Assembly: GCF_002196855.1 (NCBI RefSeq)
Contig: NZ_NIPW01000012.1
Coordinates: forward strand, 29,534-93,533
Length of the DNA stretch: 64,000 nucleotides
Direction of reading: 5' to 3'
Source of the DNA: Haematobacter genomosp. 1
GTDB taxonomy: Bacteria; Pseudomonadota; Alphaproteobacteria; Rhodobacterales; Rhodobacteraceae
Positions within the stretch are counted from its first letter, which is position 1; each line of letters opens with the position of its first letter. The notes beneath the pieces were generated by a model. It had not been told where the DNA came from. It did not search any database and was given only the letters and a program-made list of their open reading frames with translations. Made by a program: the position numbers and the translations under genes. This document shows, one piece after another, positions 30,551 to 39,060 of the stretch.

Positions 30551-31096
30551 TTACTTGTGCTGCTGCGGATAGATGAAGCCGGTGACCGGATAGACCCGCC
30601 CGAAGCTTTCAGGACGGCTCTCCACCCGTACGGCGGACCAGTCGTTCTTGGCGGAAACGTCGATCACGGCCATGCGCAGCGATACTTCGTTACGGCTCCA
30701 GTTGGCGTGATCCACCTTGATCTTGCGCGGCGAGACCAGCTCGGAAACCATCGCGACATGGCCAAGCGGCATCCCCCGGGTCGCGCGGAAAGCCATGACG
30801 GAACCGACCTCCGGCGCATTGCCGCGGCCATACTGGCCTTCCGCCTTGTTCCACCACGTCTTTGCATCCCCCCGAAGGTTGATGCCGCTCGCCGTGCGCG
30901 CGAAGGGCACGCACCAGACGCGCTGCCCCTTCGCCTGCTTCTGTTTGACTTCCATCAGGGCGAGTTGCTCCCGCCCCGGCTCCATCCCCTGACGGCTGCC
31001 AATTTCCCGGGCAGGCGCGGCGCAGGCGCCCAGAACTGCGGCCGTCAGGAGAACAAAGGCCATCTGGCCGGTTTTTCCGACTCGTTTTCCGTTCAT
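30551..31096 (-). CDS. CHAP-domain lipoprotein (putative peptidoglycan amidase)
   Basis: 181-aa protein with a lipoprotein signal: LGAC lipobox with Cys25, after a hydrophobic stretch MAFVLLTAAV. The mature part has the CHAP pattern, with catalytic Cys in RVWCVPFAR and His in LGHVAMV, plus a WSRN..S...V segment. CHAP enzymes cleave peptidoglycan amide bonds, so a role in cell-wall remodelling at the inner or outer membrane is likely. The ATG at 31096 is chosen because it starts the signal peptide. Confidence 0.82.
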   Translation of the reverse strand: MNGKRVGKTGQMAFVLLTAAVLGACAAPAREIGSRQGMEPGREQLALMEVKQKQAKGQRVWCVPFARTASGINLRGDAKTWWNKAEGQYGRGNAPEVGSVMAFRATRGMPLGHVAMVSELVSPRKIKVDHANWSRNEVSLRMAVIDVSAKNDWSAVRVESRPESFGRVYPVTGFIYPQQHK

Positions 31097-31290
31097 AATG
31101 TCCCTCAGACGCCGCCGGCTTGCTTTGCCGTGATCTCGCAATCCAGGGAGAATCCGGGATCCTCGGCACTTCGCAAGATGGCTGGGAAAGCGTTAGCAAA
31201 CTCCTGCTGACGGATGGGAAAGTGCGGCAAATCTCCGCCGATGGCGCTCAGCAATCCGGGCCCGCCCGGAGCGGCGGAGGGTGCCGGAGC

Positions 31291-32280
31291 TCAGGGCGGA
31301 AGGAAACTGACGGAGAGTTGCCCCCGCCCCGCCTGCTTGGAGGCATAAAGCTCCCGGTCCGCGGCATCGAGAATCTCCGTACCGGTGGCGGCGGTCCGGG
31401 CGGGAACGATCACCGCCCCCAGACTTGCGCCCAGCCGGACCGCAGGCGCACCATCCAGCGTCCGGCGCGAGAAACGATTGCGCAGGCGGGTGGCGATATC
31501 CTCCAGCGGCGCGGCGGAAGTGACGCCCGGAAGCACGACGACGAATTCGTCGCCCCCGATACGGGCGGCATGATCCTGCTGGCGGAGCCGCGTGGTCAGG
31601 ATACGACCCGTTTCCCGCAACACGTCGTCGCCTGCGGCATGGCCCAGCGTGTCGTTGACCTGCTTGAAGAAATCCAGATCCGCATGCACGAGCGCGAAGG
31701 GCGTGCCTGCGCGGATCACATCCTCCAGCACCCGCTCCATCGCGCGCCGGTTGCCGAGGCCGGTGAGCGGGTCCGTCAGCGCCTCTGCCTCTGCGCGGGT
31801 CTTGGCGCTGCGGAGGCGGTCGTTCCGGCCGCGCAGCTCCCCCATCACGGCGTTCTTCGCCTCGATCAGATAGAGCATCTCGACCGCAAGATCGGTCGGC
31901 GCGAAATCCGCCTGCGTCAGCCCGTGCATGCGCACGGCCTCGGCCACGCCGACGCCGAAGGAGAGGTTCAGGAACACTTCGCCCCCGCCCAGAGGCACGG
32001 CGATGCCTCTCAGCTCGCGGCCTCCGCGTCCGGGGAGCTGAAGGTAGAGACGCGGATCGTCCGACTGGGCAATATCCTCCAGCCGGATGCCGCGGGAGCC
32101 GTTGCGGAGGCTGAACACCTCTCCGAACGGCCGTCCGACAAGCGGCTCCGGCCCGGTGACACGGGCGATCGTCGGCCCTGCGGCGCGCACCTTCATGTCG
32201 GCGGCGATCCACAGGAACATCGGCATGAGCCGTGCGAGGGCGTCGCGGCTGAAGCGCATGTGGCAAGGGGTACGGTCCAT
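31291..32280 (-). CDS. HNOBA-GGDEF diguanylate cyclase (H-NOX partner)
   Basis: 329-aa cyclase synthesising c-di-GMP. The N-terminal half (about 1-140) matches the haem-NO-binding-associated (HNOBA) pattern, ending with LTQADFAPTDLAVEMLYLIE. A short signalling helix follows, then a GGDEF domain with DPLTGLGNRRAM and the intact active site IGGDEF. An RxxD inhibitory site (RQQD) lies five residues before GGDEF, so product inhibition is expected. It starts 3 bases after the H-NOX-like gene, so the two are co-expressed. Comparable H-NOX/HNOBA-GGDEF pairs control c-di-GMP in other Rhodobacterales. Confidence 0.88.
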   Translation of the reverse strand: MDRTPCHMRFSRDALARLMPMFLWIAADMKVRAAGPTIARVTGPEPLVGRPFGEVFSLRNGSRGIRLEDIAQSDDPRLYLQLPGRGGRELRGIAVPLGGGEVFLNLSFGVGVAEAVRMHGLTQADFAPTDLAVEMLYLIEAKNAVMGELRGRNDRLRSAKTRAEAEALTDPLTGLGNRRAMERVLEDVIRAGTPFALVHADLDFFKQVNDTLGHAAGDDVLRETGRILTTRLRQQDHAARIGGDEFVVVLPGVTSAAPLEDIATRLRNRFSRRTLDGAPAVRLGASLGAVIVPARTAATGTEILDAADRELYASKQAGRGQLSVSFLPP

Positions 32281-32283
32281 CCT

Positions 32284-32865
32284 TCACCCCGCAAGATCGA
32301 AATGCCGGCCGGGCGTGTGGGACCAGTGCGGCACATCTATCTCTATCCGTTCTCCGCCTTGGGGCAGATCCTGCACCTCCTCCATCAGGACGAGGGCGCC
32401 GTATTCGTCCGCCATGGCGCGCAATACGCCGCTCGCCAGATAGCCTGCGCCGGGCAGGCGGAACCGGCAGGTGAGCCGGAAGCGACCGCCGCCGAGCTCC
32501 TCCATCTCCAGCCTCGGCAGATCGAGTTCCGGCAGTGCGAGACGCCCCCAGCCGGGCAGATGATCGACGGAGCGGAGGAATTCGAGAAAGCTGACACCGG
32601 AAAACCGCAGCAGGCGGCGAAAGGCTCCGCCGTCCTGCCCGGAGACGATATGGGTGCCCAAATCCTCCAGCAGGTCGCATCGCCGCCGGTTCAGCCGTTC
32701 GGCGGCGATGTCCAGCAAGCGGCAGGTGATGTCGTCGTCATAGACCAGGATCGGTTCGAAACCTTCCGCGTCGATTCGGGCCTCTGCCGCGAGGGCGGCC
32801 CAGAAGTCGTTGCCGAAGGTATTGCGCAGGTAGGAGTGCAGAGATCGGTTGAAGAGTCCGTGCAT
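32284..32865 (-). CDS. H-NOX-like (haem NO-binding fold) protein, degenerate haem motifs
   Basis: 193-aa protein beginning MHGLFNRSLHSYLRN, with DLLEDLG and FLEFLRSVD segments of the haem-NO-binding family. Classical H-NOX proteins bind haem through a histidine in a D-x-x-H context; here the corresponding block reads DHLPGWGRL (residues 101-109), with Pro104 at that place. The YxSxR propionate-binding motif is also not recognisable (LTCRFRLPG instead). It may bind haem differently (His72 or His102 are available) or not at all. It is directly upstream of the HNOBA-GGDEF gene and presumably regulates it. Confidence 0.78.
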   Translation of the reverse strand: MHGLFNRSLHSYLRNTFGNDFWAALAAEARIDAEGFEPILVYDDDITCRLLDIAAERLNRRRCDLLEDLGTHIVSGQDGGAFRRLLRFSGVSFLEFLRSVDHLPGWGRLALPELDLPRLEMEELGGGRFRLTCRFRLPGAGYLASGVLRAMADEYGALVLMEEVQDLPQGGERIEIDVPHWSHTPGRHFDLAG

Positions 32866-32929
32866 GGAAGGGCCCCCGGTTCAGAGGCAGCATTTCACAG
32901 CCGGGTTAAGAAAGTATCACGGAGCGCTG

Positions 32930-34420
32930 TCAGTCGAGGCTGGCGTCCAGTTCGCGGCTGCGCTTGGTCACGAAATCCGCCATCGCCTCCGCCCGGGCCG
33001 GATCGAGGGCGGGCGGCTCATAGGCGTCGAGGATGCGCCGCGCGCGCTTGGCCGCCCGCTCGCTGGCCCAGAGCGCGCCGTCCTCCTCCCACACCGGGTA
33101 GGGCCGCCAGTCGGAGGCGACAGGTTCGGGGAAGGCAGCCCCCGTGCCAGTCCCCGTGCCGCCCGCGCCGGGAAGCCCCGCCAGCAGATCCTCCTCCGTC
33201 CCACCGGAGGAGGTCTGCCAGTAGCGCTGGACAAGCTGGATCTGCTCACAGTCGAGAACGAACTTTTCCACGCTGGCGGCCGTCCCTCGCGACAGCCAGC
33301 CCGCCGCGTGATGGAGCAGGTTCGCGCCGGACCGCACCCCGCTCCACAGGCTGTTGGCTGTTTCCGCCATCGCTTGCGCATCGGCGATATTCGCGGTGGA
33401 CGCCGCGGTTGCGCGGAAGGGCAGGTGAAGGCTCCGTGCGATCTGCCCCAGCGCCTCCGTCATGCGAAGGCTCTCTGCCGTGCCGAATACCGGTGCGCCG
33501 AAGGTCGGACCGAGACATGCGGACAGGGCGCCCAGAATGACCGGCGTTCCGGGGCGGACCTGCTGCACCAGGGCCACCACCGCCAGCGCCTCCGCGAGCG
33601 CGAGCGTCACCATGCCGGCGACCGTTACCCCCGAGCCGGCCTCCGCCATGACGAGCGGGGTCACCATCACCGCCTGCCCGGCCCGCGCGGCGCAGAGAGT
33701 GGCGGCCAGCACGCTCGCATCGAAGATGAGCGGGCCAGCGGAGTTGATATTGACATAAAGGCGCGGCTTCGCGGCGAAATCCGCCTCCTCCAGGCCGGAG
33801 GCGAACCGCGCCAGCGTCATCACGTCCCGCACCGCGGCAGGGCCGAGCGGATAGGCGTGAATAACCTTGTCCGTCAGACGAAGGGCCGCCTCCGCGCAGA
33901 CGAGATGGCGCATGGGAGGGGGAATGTCCTGCGGCTCAACGGGATAGCCGCCAAGGAAATGGATGCAGTTGAAGCTCTGGGCAAGGCGCAGCAGATCTTC
34001 GCAGGCCGCGAGATCGCCGCTCCTGCGCCCGCGCTGCAGGTCCCAGACCTCGGTCGCGGAGGCTACCGCACCGAAGAGCATGTGCTGCCCGCCGACGGTG
34101 ACTGCGCGCGCGGGGTTGCGCGGCTCCAGCCGGAAAGTCGCGGGGGCAAGGCGTGCCATGTCCGACACGAAATCGGGGTCGAAACGCGCGACGTTTCCCT
34201 CCACCCTCACCCGGGCGGTGTCCAGCGCCTGACGCAGACCGCCCTCTCCCTCCAGCCCCGGAAGCTCCACACCGCGCTCCGCCAGCAGGCGCAACGCGGC
34301 GCGGCGAATGCGGATGACATCCTCCGGCGAAAGCGGGGCGAGGGGCGGATCGGGGTTCTCCGGCATAGACCACGGCATCTGTCCCGGCACGGCATCGCTC
34401 GCCATTGACGCATTTCCCAT
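32930..34420 (-). CDS. MttB/trimethylamine-methyltransferase-family protein (non-pyrrolysine)
   Basis: 496-aa TIM-barrel corrinoid-dependent methyltransferase family member (COG5598). Landmarks are FLGGYPVEPQDIPP, the Gly/Ala-rich barrel strands (AEAGSGVTVAGM) and the C-terminal YEPPALDP. There is no in-frame amber codon, so it is a non-pyrrolysine homologue like the glycine-betaine type enzymes; the actual N-methyl substrate is unknown. No corrinoid protein gene is adjacent. The ATG at 34420 is favoured by GAGAGG 6 bases upstream; ATG 34405 is an alternative. Confidence 0.82.
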   Translation of the reverse strand: MGNASMASDAVPGQMPWSMPENPDPPLAPLSPEDVIRIRRAALRLLAERGVELPGLEGEGGLRQALDTARVRVEGNVARFDPDFVSDMARLAPATFRLEPRNPARAVTVGGQHMLFGAVASATEVWDLQRGRRSGDLAACEDLLRLAQSFNCIHFLGGYPVEPQDIPPPMRHLVCAEAALRLTDKVIHAYPLGPAAVRDVMTLARFASGLEEADFAAKPRLYVNINSAGPLIFDASVLAATLCAARAGQAVMVTPLVMAEAGSGVTVAGMVTLALAEALAVVALVQQVRPGTPVILGALSACLGPTFGAPVFGTAESLRMTEALGQIARSLHLPFRATAASTANIADAQAMAETANSLWSGVRSGANLLHHAAGWLSRGTAASVEKFVLDCEQIQLVQRYWQTSSGGTEEDLLAGLPGAGGTGTGTGAAFPEPVASDWRPYPVWEEDGALWASERAAKRARRILDAYEPPALDPARAEAMADFVTKRSRELDASLD

Positions 34421-34511
34421 CTGCAACCTCTCGCCAGAGACATGCTCTCCCCTTACGGGAAAGGATGGCCTGTTCGCGACACGGTCGTGTCGGTTTGGCG
34501 GCAAGCGTGGC

Positions 34512-35261
34512 TCAGGAGACCGATTCCCTGCCGGTTTCCGGGTGGGTCTTGGGCGCTTCGCCCTCCAGCCAGGCGGGGAGGCCGCCGATATTCTCCAGAA
34601 CGACATCGGCCAGCGGGGCCAGGTCCTCTCTCCGAGCCGGTCCTGTCAGCACGCCCACCGTCCGCATTCCGGCCGCCCGCCCGGCCGAGAGGTCGTGGAG
34701 GCTGTCGCCCACCATCACGACGCGGCGGGGATCCAGATCGAAGGCGCGGGCAAAGGCCAGAAGCATGCCCGGCTCCGGCTTGCCGCCATGCCCGCTGTCG
34801 GAGCCTGCGACGAAGTCGAACAGGTCAAGCACCTCGGCCTCCGTCAGATGAGCGCGGGCCGGCGCCTCCGCATCGTTGGTGGCAAGGCCGAGGATCAGGC
34901 CGCGACGCTTCAGCTGCCGGAGCAGCGGGCCAAGCGGCACGGCGGCCCGCAGGGGGGCCTGTGCGGCCAGCAGGTTCATCCGCGTGACCAGCCCCGCCAT
35001 GTTGGAACCGGGCAACAAAGGCAGCAGCTTCGCCGCGATCTCCTTCGGCGTGCCTGCGATGACGATGCTGTCTGGCGCGAAGCGGCGCTCCTCCAGATCG
35101 TAGCCGATGGCTGCTCCCAGGGACGAGGCGAGCGCCCTGTCCCCTCCGGCCAGATCCTCAAGCAACCGCGAAGACCATGCGGACCAGCTTTCGTTGAAGT
35201 CGAAAAGCGTCCCATCCTTGTCGAACACGATCGCGGCGATATCGGGGATGGTGGGGGGCAT
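34512..35261 (-). CDS. HAD-superfamily phosphatase (phosphoglycolate phosphatase-like)
   Basis: 249-aa HAD hydrolase. Motif I DKDGTLFD (nucleophile Asp near residue 13), motif II in LGLATND, motif III Lys in HGGKPEPGM and motif IV GDSLHDL are all present with a helical cap domain. The motifs fit Gph-like phosphatases, but substrate specificity is uncertain. The ATG at 35261 has CGGAGA upstream. It sits between the MttB-family gene and DUF3572 on the same strand. Confidence 0.82.
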   Translation of the reverse strand: MPPTIPDIAAIVFDKDGTLFDFNESWSAWSSRLLEDLAGGDRALASSLGAAIGYDLEERRFAPDSIVIAGTPKEIAAKLLPLLPGSNMAGLVTRMNLLAAQAPLRAAVPLGPLLRQLKRRGLILGLATNDAEAPARAHLTEAEVLDLFDFVAGSDSGHGGKPEPGMLLAFARAFDLDPRRVVMVGDSLHDLSAGRAAGMRTVGVLTGPARREDLAPLADVVLENIGGLPAWLEGEAPKTHPETGRESVS

Positions 35262-35404
35262 AGCTGTTTCTCCGCGAGCAAGGTGGAAACCCTGCCCGCT
35301 CCGGCTGGGCGTGGCAAGGCGATTGGCGCGACGCTCCCGGGCGGGCAGTCGGACGGGAAGCGGGAGCGGGCTGACCCACGCTCCGTCAGACTCCCGTATG
35401 CCCA

Positions 35405-35470
35405 CTTACGCCCAGTCAGGCCTTACGCCCAGTCAGGCCCTACGTCCGGTGGCCTTACGCCCAGTCAAGC
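35405..35470. repeat. 16-17-bp tandem repeat at the 3' end of the DUF3572 gene
   Basis: CTTACGCCCAGTCAGGC occurs at 35405-35421 and 35422-35438, a diverged unit follows, and CTTACGCCCAGTCAAGC is at 35454-35470. The last copy contains the stop codon and final residues (LDWA) of the DUF3572 gene, so the array is a duplication of that gene's 3' end. Confidence 0.75.
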
Positions 35471-35739
35471 GCTTCGCCACCCGGGAGCCGTCGGCGGGCC
35501 CGCAGGATGGCCTCTGGCCGGACGCCTGCCTCTGCAGCGAATCCCAGCACCAGTTGATCTTCCGTCAGAAGGAAGTCCATGACTGCCGCCAGAAGCTCCG
35601 GCTCGCGAGCCGACCGCGCCACGCTTTCCGCCGAAGCCCCGGTGGCGCCGAGGTAGCGCTGCCAGCGGTCTTCATCGGCGGCCAGCCAGCCGAGCGCGGC
35701 GATGGCCAGCGTCTCGGCGGATTCACGCTCGTTTTGCAT
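35455..35739 (-). CDS. DUF3572 protein
   Basis: 94-aa protein with the DUF3572 pattern (ESAETLAIAALGWLAADEDRWQRYLGATG, broken for reference, then FLLTEDQLVLGFA and PEAILRARRRLPGG). The family is confined to alphaproteobacteria and has no known function. The ATG at 35739 follows CAGGAGA with 7-base spacing. It is divergent from the PleD-like cyclase gene, 85 bases away. Confidence 0.85.
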   Translation of the reverse strand: MQNERESAETLAIAALGWLAADEDRWQRYLGATGASAESVARSAREPELLAAVMDFLLTEDQLVLGFAAEAGVRPEAILRARRRLPGGEALDWA

Positions 35740-35824
35740 AAATGTCTCCTGATACGGAAAGGAAATTTTAACCAATTTCGTAAAAGGTCGATAAGCAGTC
35801 GGCAAGCAGCGGGCGGATATTGGA

Positions 35825-37165
35825 ATGGTCGGAAAAATCCTGATCGTGGATGGGGTGGCGACGAACCGTATCGTCCTCAAGGTCCGCCTTGCCTCTGCCT
35901 GCTATGAAACGATTCAGGCGGAGACGGCGGCGCAGGGGCTGACGCTCGCGCGGAGCCTCAGGCCGGACGCCATCCTGCTCGATGTCGGCCTTGCGACGCC
36001 CTCCTGCGCCGAGATGTGCCGCACGCTCCGCAGGGATCCCCGAACCCGCCGCCTGCCGGTCATCGTCCTTGGCACTGCGGGAGGGGATCAGCGGCTGGCC
36101 GCCTTGCGCGCCGGAGCGGATGACGCGATGCCGCGACCGGTGGACGACATGATCTTGCTTGCGCGGCTTCGCAGCCTCCTCCGGGCCAGCGATCGCGCGG
36201 GCGACTTCGAGGAGGAGGTGCCGGGCTTCGGCCTGTCGGAAGCCGCGGATCCCTTTGAGGCCGCGGCCCATATCGCCGTCGTGACACTTGGCGCCCCCTC
36301 CGGCGATCTCTGCCCGCGTCTGGCGAGGGCGCTGGGCGGGGGGCGGACTCAGCACCTCAGCCGCGCGGATGCGCTGGGCAGTGAGGAGGCGGCCGACCTC
36401 TACCTTCTGACCGCCGTGGAAGGACGGGAGGAGGAGGCGCTGCAGCTCATGTCCGACCTTCGCTCCCGGCCCAGCAGCAGGGATGCGGCGATCTGCATCC
36501 AGTTCCCGGAGTCGTCGCGAAGCGCGCGGGCCATGGCGTTCGATCTCGGCGCCTCGGATGTGGTGGATGCCGATGCGTCGGAGGCCGAGCTGGCCTTCCG
36601 CCTTCAGGCACAGCTTCGCCGGAAGCGGCTGGCCGATCGCCGCCGCGCCTCCCTTCGTGCCGGGCTGCGGCTGGCGGTGACCGATCCGCTCACCGGCCTG
36701 CCGAACCGTCGTCACATCCTGCCGGAGATCGCGCGGACCTCTGCCGCCGGACGGAATTTCGCGGTGCTTGCGCTGGATATAGACCGTTTCAAGGTAGTGA
36801 ACGATACCTGGGGGCATGCGGCAGGGGATGCCGTGCTGGTGGAGCTTGCCCGCCGCATCGGTGCCACGATCGGCAATTCTGGTGTTCTGGCGCGTATCGG
36901 GGGCGAGGAGTTTCTGGTGCTGCTGCCGGATGCCGCCCTGCCGCAGGCGCAACAGATGGCCGAGGATATCCGCCGCGTGACCGCCGCTGGCCCCGTGTCA
37001 CTGCCCGACGGGGCCGAGGATGTGCGCGTGACGCTTTCCGTCGGCGTGGCGACCGGTGCCGCGCGCGAGGGGGCGGCGGAGATCATCCGCCGCGCGGATC
37101 AGGCCCTGCTCCGCGCGAAGGCGGAGGGACGCGACATGGTGAGCGTGAGCCTTTCGGCAGCCTGA
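35825..37165 (+). CDS. PleD-like response regulator diguanylate cyclase
   Basis: 446-aa protein with two receiver-type domains (about 1-120 and 150-270) and a C-terminal GGDEF domain with the active variant GGEEF. In the first receiver Asp53 (LLDVG) is present, but the acidic pair is reduced (VDG) and the conserved Lys before Pro is Arg (PRPVDD). The second receiver lacks obvious phosphorylation residues, as in PleD. The RxxD inhibitory site before GGEEF is lost (GNSGVLARI), so feedback inhibition may be absent. No histidine kinase is adjacent. Confidence 0.85.
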   Translation: MVGKILIVDGVATNRIVLKVRLASACYETIQAETAAQGLTLARSLRPDAILLDVGLATPSCAEMCRTLRRDPRTRRLPVIVLGTAGGDQRLAALRAGADDAMPRPVDDMILLARLRSLLRASDRAGDFEEEVPGFGLSEAADPFEAAAHIAVVTLGAPSGDLCPRLARALGGGRTQHLSRADALGSEEAADLYLLTAVEGREEEALQLMSDLRSRPSSRDAAICIQFPESSRSARAMAFDLGASDVVDADASEAELAFRLQAQLRRKRLADRRRASLRAGLRLAVTDPLTGLPNRRHILPEIARTSAAGRNFAVLALDIDRFKVVNDTWGHAAGDAVLVELARRIGATIGNSGVLARIGGEEFLVLLPDAALPQAQQMAEDIRRVTAAGPVSLPDGAEDVRVTLSVGVATGAAREGAAEIIRRADQALLRAKAEGRDMVSVSLSAA

Positions 37166-37414
37166 GCGGAAGCCCTTTTATGGGTCTTGGCCGGGTCTGG
37201 CGCAAATTGGTCAGAGGCAGCGCGGGCGCCTGCCGTGGGTGCGGGTATTGCGCCATCCGGCTTGGCCTTCTGTCACGCGCCAGTTCGGTACTCCGGCGCG
37301 GGGAAAGGTCATACGGCGCGCAGCGAGGACGCGACGGCCGGATTTGCAGCACAACACGCGCCGGAGGTTCATAACCGCAGGGGCGCGCGCAGGGGGCCGG
37401 AAACCGGAGCGCCT

Positions 37415-37747
37415 TCAGAGGGAAAAGCTTGTCCCGCAGCCGCAGGAGGAGGAGGCGTTCGGATTCTCGATGGTGAACCGCGCGCCGATCAGCGCTTCCG
37501 AGAAGTCGATCACCGCGGAGGAGAGGAAGGGGAGGGAGACACTGTCCACCAGCACCCGCGATCCATCCTTCTCGATGACCAGATCGTCGGCAGTCGCCTC
37601 ATCCAGCCGGATGTCATACTGAAAGCCCGAACAGCCGCCGCCCTCCACCGCCACGCGGAGGGCCTTTCCTTCTCCCGTTGCGGCGTTGATCTCTGCGATG
37701 CGGGCAAAGGCCCGGTCGGTCACTTTGGGGGGAAGGGTCAGACTCAT
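37415..37747 (-). CDS. A-type iron-sulfur carrier/insertion protein (ErpA/IscA family)
   Basis: 110-aa protein with the three conserved cysteines, Cys39 (GGGCSGFQY) and Cys102/Cys104 (SSSCGCGTSF). It delivers Fe-S clusters to apo-proteins. The GGGCSGFQY and IENPNASSSCGCG blocks are typical of ErpA-like members, but specific naming (ErpA vs IscA) is not secure. The ATG at 37747 is divergent from dgt with 75 bases between. Confidence 0.88.
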   Translation of the reverse strand: MSLTLPPKVTDRAFARIAEINAATGEGKALRVAVEGGGCSGFQYDIRLDEATADDLVIEKDGSRVLVDSVSLPFLSSAVIDFSEALIGARFTIENPNASSSCGCGTSFSL

Positions 37748-37822
37748 GGGAAAACCCGTATCATTCCGGTCATCCCTGCAATATAGGTGGGGGCAAAAGA
37801 CGGCACAAGAACAGGCAGACCC

Positions 37823-38968
37823 ATGCTCGCGCCCTATGCCTGCCTCCCCGACCAAAGCCGGGGGCGGCTTCACCCCGAACGGATGTCCACTTTCCGTTCG
37901 CCCTTTCAGCGGGACCGGGACCGGATCATCCATTCCTCCGCCTTCCGCAGGCTGAAGCACAAGACGCAGGTCTTTGTCGAACACGAAGGCGATTACTACC
38001 GCACGCGGCTGACCCACAGCCTTGAGGTGGCGCAGGTGGCGCGGACCATTGCGGGCGTGCTCGATCTCAATACCGAACTGGCGGAGGCCGTGGCTCTGGC
38101 GCATGACCTCGGCCATCCGCCCTTCGGCCATACCGGCGAGGATGCGCTGGCGGAACTGATGGCGCCCTATGGCGGGTTCGATCACAATGCGCAGGCGCTC
38201 AGGATCGTCACGTCTCTCGAACGGCACTACGCCGATTTCGACGGGCTGAACCTGACATGGGAGACGCTGGAGGGCCTTGCCAAGCACAATGGCCCGGTGG
38301 AGCCGCCCTATTCCTACGCTCTGGCAGAGGTGAACGCGGGCTACGACCTCGACCTGTCCACCCATGCCAGCGCGGAGGCGCAGGTGGCGGCGGTGGCCGA
38401 TGATGTCGCCTACAACCATCACGACCTGCACGACGGGCTGCGCTCCGGCCTGTTCGACGAGAACGACCTGATGGAACTGCCGCTGACCGGCCCGGCCTTT
38501 GCGGAGGTGGATCGCCTCTATCCCGGCCTCGACCCCACGCGGCGGCGGCACGAGGCGCTGCGGCGGGTGTTCGGCGTCATGGTGGAGGATGTGATCGCCG
38601 TGGCGAGAAACCGGCTCACTGCGGCGCAGCCCCAGTCGGTGGACGAGATACGCGCGATGGAGGGGCCGATCATCCGCTTCTCCAAGCCGCTCTTTCAGGA
38701 GTTGAAGGCGATCAAGTCCTTCCTGTTCCAGCGCATGTATCGCGCCCCCTCCGTCATGCGGGAGCGGGCGCGGGTGACGCAGGTGGTCCGTGACCTGTTT
38801 CCGCTCTTCATGAACGATCCGGCACTTCTGCCTGTGGAATGGCAGGTGGATGTGGCGCGCGCGGCGGATGAGACGCAGCTTGCCCGCGTGGTGCTCGACT
38901 ATGTCGCGGGCATGACCGACCGTTTCGCTCTTCAGGAACATGCGCGGCTGTTCGGGGAGACGGCCTGA
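37823..38968 (+). CDS. dgt: Deoxyguanosinetriphosphate triphosphohydrolase-like protein
   Basis: 381-aa HD-domain dNTPase, hydrolysing dGTP (or other dNTPs) to nucleoside and triphosphate. The metal-binding HD motif set is intact: RLTHSLEVAQVAR, HDLGHPPFGHTGE and ADDVAYNHHD. The RSPFQRDRDRIIHSSAFRRLKHKTQV block near the N-terminus is characteristic (split here for reference). The ATG at 37823 matches the usual start (MLAPYACLPDQSRGR); an upstream GTG at 37787 would add 12 residues. Confidence 0.92.
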   Translation: MLAPYACLPDQSRGRLHPERMSTFRSPFQRDRDRIIHSSAFRRLKHKTQVFVEHEGDYYRTRLTHSLEVAQVARTIAGVLDLNTELAEAVALAHDLGHPPFGHTGEDALAELMAPYGGFDHNAQALRIVTSLERHYADFDGLNLTWETLEGLAKHNGPVEPPYSYALAEVNAGYDLDLSTHASAEAQVAAVADDVAYNHHDLHDGLRSGLFDENDLMELPLTGPAFAEVDRLYPGLDPTRRRHEALRRVFGVMVEDVIAVARNRLTAAQPQSVDEIRAMEGPIIRFSKPLFQELKAIKSFLFQRMYRAPSVMRERARVTQVVRDLFPLFMNDPALLPVEWQVDVARAADETQLARVVLDYVAGMTDRFALQEHARLFGETA

Positions 38969-39060
38969 CGGCAGCACCGGCGGGGAGTGCCGCGCTCCGG
39001 CCTGACCCGGGGAGGTTGGCCCGGGTGCGAGGGGGTGGGTTCCCCCGTCAGGTTCTCCGG

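Noticed and set aside
32930..34420. Pyrrolysine-containing trimethylamine methyltransferase
   Set aside because: The frame contains no internal TAG and no pyl genes are visible, so the non-pyrrolysine branch is the correct call.
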